DNA of 6,119 bases from DASQDN01 sp035630195. GTDB taxonomy: Bacteria; Acidobacteriota; Terriglobia; Bryobacterales; Bryobacteraceae. Position numbers and translations under genes: made by a program. Positions 4,877 through 6,119 of the stretch are shown here, piece by piece (the first letter of the stretch is position 1; each line of letters begins with the position of its first letter). The stretch lies in contig DASQLD010000041.1 of assembly GCA_035630195.1 (NCBI GenBank), positions 1 through 6,119 on the forward strand, in the 5' to 3' direction. The notes beneath the pieces were generated by a model. That model had not been told where the DNA came from, searched no databases, and was given only the letters and a program-made list of their open reading frames with translations.

Positions 4877-4913
4877 CACCACCCCGCATTGTTGTCAACC
4901 TGTCAGGGTGGTG
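4877..4913. promoter_or_regulatory. Stem-loop in the divergent intergenic region
   Basis: CACCACCC (4877-4884) pairs perfectly with GGGTGGTG (4906-4913) around a 21-nt loop containing GTTGTCAACC. It sits upstream of the Cys-rich gene at 4953 and the divergent small gene. It may be an operator or a structured leader; there is no T-run. Confidence 0.35.
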
Positions 4914-4939
4914 GGCTACTTTGAAATTCGCCAAGCCGA

Positions 4940-4945
4940 TATACT
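4940..4945 (+). promoter_or_regulatory. -10 box of the Cys-rich gene (possibly leaderless)
   Basis: TATACT (5 of 6 to consensus) ends 7 nt before ATG 4953, so transcription would begin at or next to the start codon, as at the integrase operon. The -35 side is unclear: TTGAAA (4921-4926) is too close and TTGTCA (4892-4897) too far. Confidence 0.4.
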
Positions 4946-4952
4946 CACGAGC

Positions 4953-5339
4953 ATGATCGGCAACCAAAAGCCATGTCGAGTTTGTCGCGGGGCTCGTTGG
5001 GTCTGCGAGAATCACCTCGACAAACCATGGGGCGATGCTAGCGATAGAACCGATGCTTGCTCTTGCGGAGCTGGAGCGCCCTGCCCAGTGTGCAATCCCT
5101 GTGACCGTGATAATCCTCCAGAGATGCCAGACGGCTACCGCTCTTTCATGGAGCATGACGATCTATTCCCCGATGCCCGCCCACTGCCTAAGCCACCGCG
5201 TTGCCGGGGAATCGCAATAGGCGATGGAAACTACACAGGCTGCGCATATGGATATGCTGACATAGAGCCATTTACCGGGCCTTGCGATTGCCCTGTATGC
5301 AACGGCTCAGGCAAAGAATGCTCGTACAATCCGGATTAG
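4953..5339 (+). CDS. Cys-rich DnaJ-zinc-finger-like hypothetical protein
   Basis: 128 aa with 14 cysteines. The N-terminal block is C8-x2-C11 (CRVCRG), WVCENH (C18, H21), then CSCGAGAPCPVCNPC (C36, C38, C44, C47, C50) and DNPPEMPDGYRS. I recognise this C..C...W.CE.H...C.CGAGAPCP.CN pattern from widespread uncharacterised bacterial proteins. A Pro-rich linker (DARPLPKPPR) leads to a second block with C84, C97 and CDCPVCNGSG (C111, C113, C116), which carries the CxxCxGxG signature of the DnaJ zinc finger. It probably binds zinc; partner and role are unknown, with no J-domain or signal peptide. ATG 4953 was chosen because the conserved block begins at once and a -10 box lies just upstream. An in-frame GTG at 4908 would add 15 residues. 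Confidence 0.75.
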   Translation: MIGNQKPCRVCRGARWVCENHLDKPWGDASDRTDACSCGAGAPCPVCNPCDRDNPPEMPDGYRSFMEHDDLFPDARPLPKPPRCRGIAIGDGNYTGCAYGYADIEPFTGPCDCPVCNGSGKECSYNPD

Positions 5340-5364
5340 CGTCGTAAGCGGCGGCGACGGATCG

Positions 5365-5499
5365 GTGGGAGTAAATGCTACAGGATTGGGGGAGAACAGA
5401 CCGACGCCTAGCCTCATTTCTGAAGTCGTTATCGAGTGGATTGCGGCTGCGATCTCACCTCTTCTGTTTGTCGCTCAATCCACTGTTTTACTATCCTAG
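5365..5499 (+). CDS. Possible small single-span membrane protein
   Basis: A 44-aa frame from GTG 5365. A polar start (VGVNATGLGENRPTPSLISE) is followed by a hydrophobic stretch (VVIEWIAAAISPLLFVAQST). The alternative plus frame starting at ATG 5375 behind GGGAG (66 aa) is Arg/Leu/Ser-rich and looks like an offset reading of the same DNA, though its ribosome site is better. Neither is secure. No family recognised. Confidence 0.28.
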   Translation: MGVNATGLGENRPTPSLISEVVIEWIAAAISPLLFVAQSTVLLS

Positions 5500-5574
5500 A
5501 GATCGGTCCTGTCAGCACTGGGCCTTGCTGTACTATCTAAGGGCTCGTCGGAAGGCGAACAAAAGGAGAATATA

Positions 5575-5791
5575 ATGGTATTCTCTCTTCGTGTGGACCG
5601 CCACTCAGTGAGGGACAGCTCTCCCAACTTCGTCAAAACCTCGCCAGACTCATCGAATCTTGCGTCAAGGACACCTACCAACAAGCTCACAAAGACTGTG
5701 AGATGAGGGCGGCAGTCTGCCGAAGGCCGTCGCTATTCAACAACTCGTAACGGCCTGGAAGCAACTCTGGCTGTGGCGGAAGAAGCGGTAG
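5575..5791 (+). pseudogene. Frameshifted small gene ending in AWKQLWLWRKKR
   Basis: ATG 5575 has an excellent ribosome site (AAAAGGAG, 6 nt spacing), but its frame soon turns Ser/Thr-rich and stops at 5706. The protein-like sequence lies in other frames: PPLSEGQLSQLRQNLARLIE, SCVKDTYQQAHKDCEMR in the second frame (stop 5748-5750), and GSLPKAVAIQQLVTAWKQLW, LWRKKR in the third (stop 5789-5791). Joined, these give a plausible helical protein of about 70 aa, needing two shifts of the same sense: one between the start and 5595, the other near the GATGAGGGCGG stretch (5702-5712). The best reading is a decayed gene; recoding or sequencing error are alternatives. Its tail resembles the minus-strand fragment at 4002-4094. 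Confidence 0.42.
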
Positions 5792-5795
5792 CTTT

Positions 5796-6029
5796 CTAGA
5801 GATTACTCACACGGCATGGGATCGAACTCTCTTTCAAAGGCGTTGGCGGCATGAACTTCTCATATTGTCTCGCCCTCAATTGTTTCTGCTTCCGGTCCCG
5901 GACGCGGTTCATCTCGGCAAGATATTCTTCGTGCAGCGTTCGCAATTCTTTGCGTCGTTCGGAAATTTTCCTGCGGAGAATCGACAGACGTTCTTCAGGA
6001 GTAATAGTCACGCTATTCTGATCAGACAT
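5796..6029 (-). CDS. Small coiled-coil hypothetical protein
   Basis: A 77-aa, highly charged protein: MSDQNSVTITPEERLSILRR, then KISERRKELRTLHEEYLAEM and NRVRDRKQKQLRARQYEKFM. Residues 11-56 have continuous helix-forming composition with heptad-like Leu/Ile spacing, predicting a coiled coil. The tail (MPPTPLKESS) is Pro-rich and disordered. Function unknown; oligomerisation or nucleic-acid contact is possible given the basic 42-58 segment. ATG 6029 was chosen because AAGG lies 5 nt upstream (CTAAGGTGTATG). An in-frame GTG at 6050 would add 7 residues without better support. It is convergent with the frameshifted gene, whose last frame stops 4 nt beyond this gene's stop. Confidence 0.7.
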   Translation of the reverse strand: MSDQNSVTITPEERLSILRRKISERRKELRTLHEEYLAEMNRVRDRKQKQLRARQYEKFMPPTPLKESSIPCRVSNL

Positions 6030-6119
6030 ACACCTTAGTAGTGTCGTCACGAGTTCAGAAATCTCGGTGATTCTACCTATGTGTTACGAAATTGTTGAAG
6101 CAATATCGGCCCACGTCCT

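Noticed and set aside
4854..5156. 100-codon minus ORF
   Set aside because: Antisense to the Cys-rich gene, where the repeated Cys motifs decide the strand.
1..6119. Insertion sequence or attachment site within the window
   Set aside because: No transposase, terminal inverted repeats with target duplication, tRNA gene or att core duplicate could be identified; the att site probably lies beyond the integrase 3' end, outside the window.

Overview
The window reads as one end of an integrative mobile element in a soil-type bacterium. Acidobacteriota (Terriglobia-like) is my best guess. It rests on the style of the integrase N-terminus (GVYKRGDTWWYEF...), the small GGK/KKGGRPKG protein in front of it, and the short hypothetical proteins of moderate GC. 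This is recognition from memory, not a search. There are no rRNA, tRNA, CRISPR or housekeeping genes.

Layout. 1-933 (-): tyrosine recombinase, cut by the window edge before its C-terminal Tyr. 933-1109 (-): a 58-aa basic protein whose stop overlaps the integrase start (TAGTG). Both lie behind a near-consensus sigma70-type promoter (1116-1144) that would give a leaderless transcript. 1110-1531: GC-rich, mostly non-coding. 1532-1923 (-): two overlapping small ORFs. 2138-2440 (+): a two-helix membrane protein. 2441-2817: non-coding, with a TGACGG iteron cluster (A) and a foldable stretch. 2818-3316: small ORFs on both strands, including a possible zinc ribbon (-). 3486-3965 (+): a receiver-like protein lacking the phospho-acceptor Asp. 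4094-4189 (-): a 31-aa single-span membrane peptide. 4292-4488: a second TGACGG iteron region (B) beside an AT-rich tract, the best origin candidate. 4593-4748 (-): a small protein sharing a motif with the one at 1532-1732. 4953-5339 (+): a Cys-rich DnaJ-zinc-finger-like protein. 5365-5791 (+): a small membrane ORF and a frameshifted gene. 5796-6029 (-): a coiled-coil protein.

How it fits together (inference): a coupled recombination cassette at one end, two related iteron regions about 1.8 kb apart that look like replicator sites, and a cargo of tiny hypothetical genes. The replication initiator expected to bind the iterons is not in the window. The best leads are the paired iteron regions, the leaderless coupled integrase operon with a repeated motif in its promoter, and the degenerate receiver. 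No complete, clearly recognisable defence or novel enzymatic system is visible.
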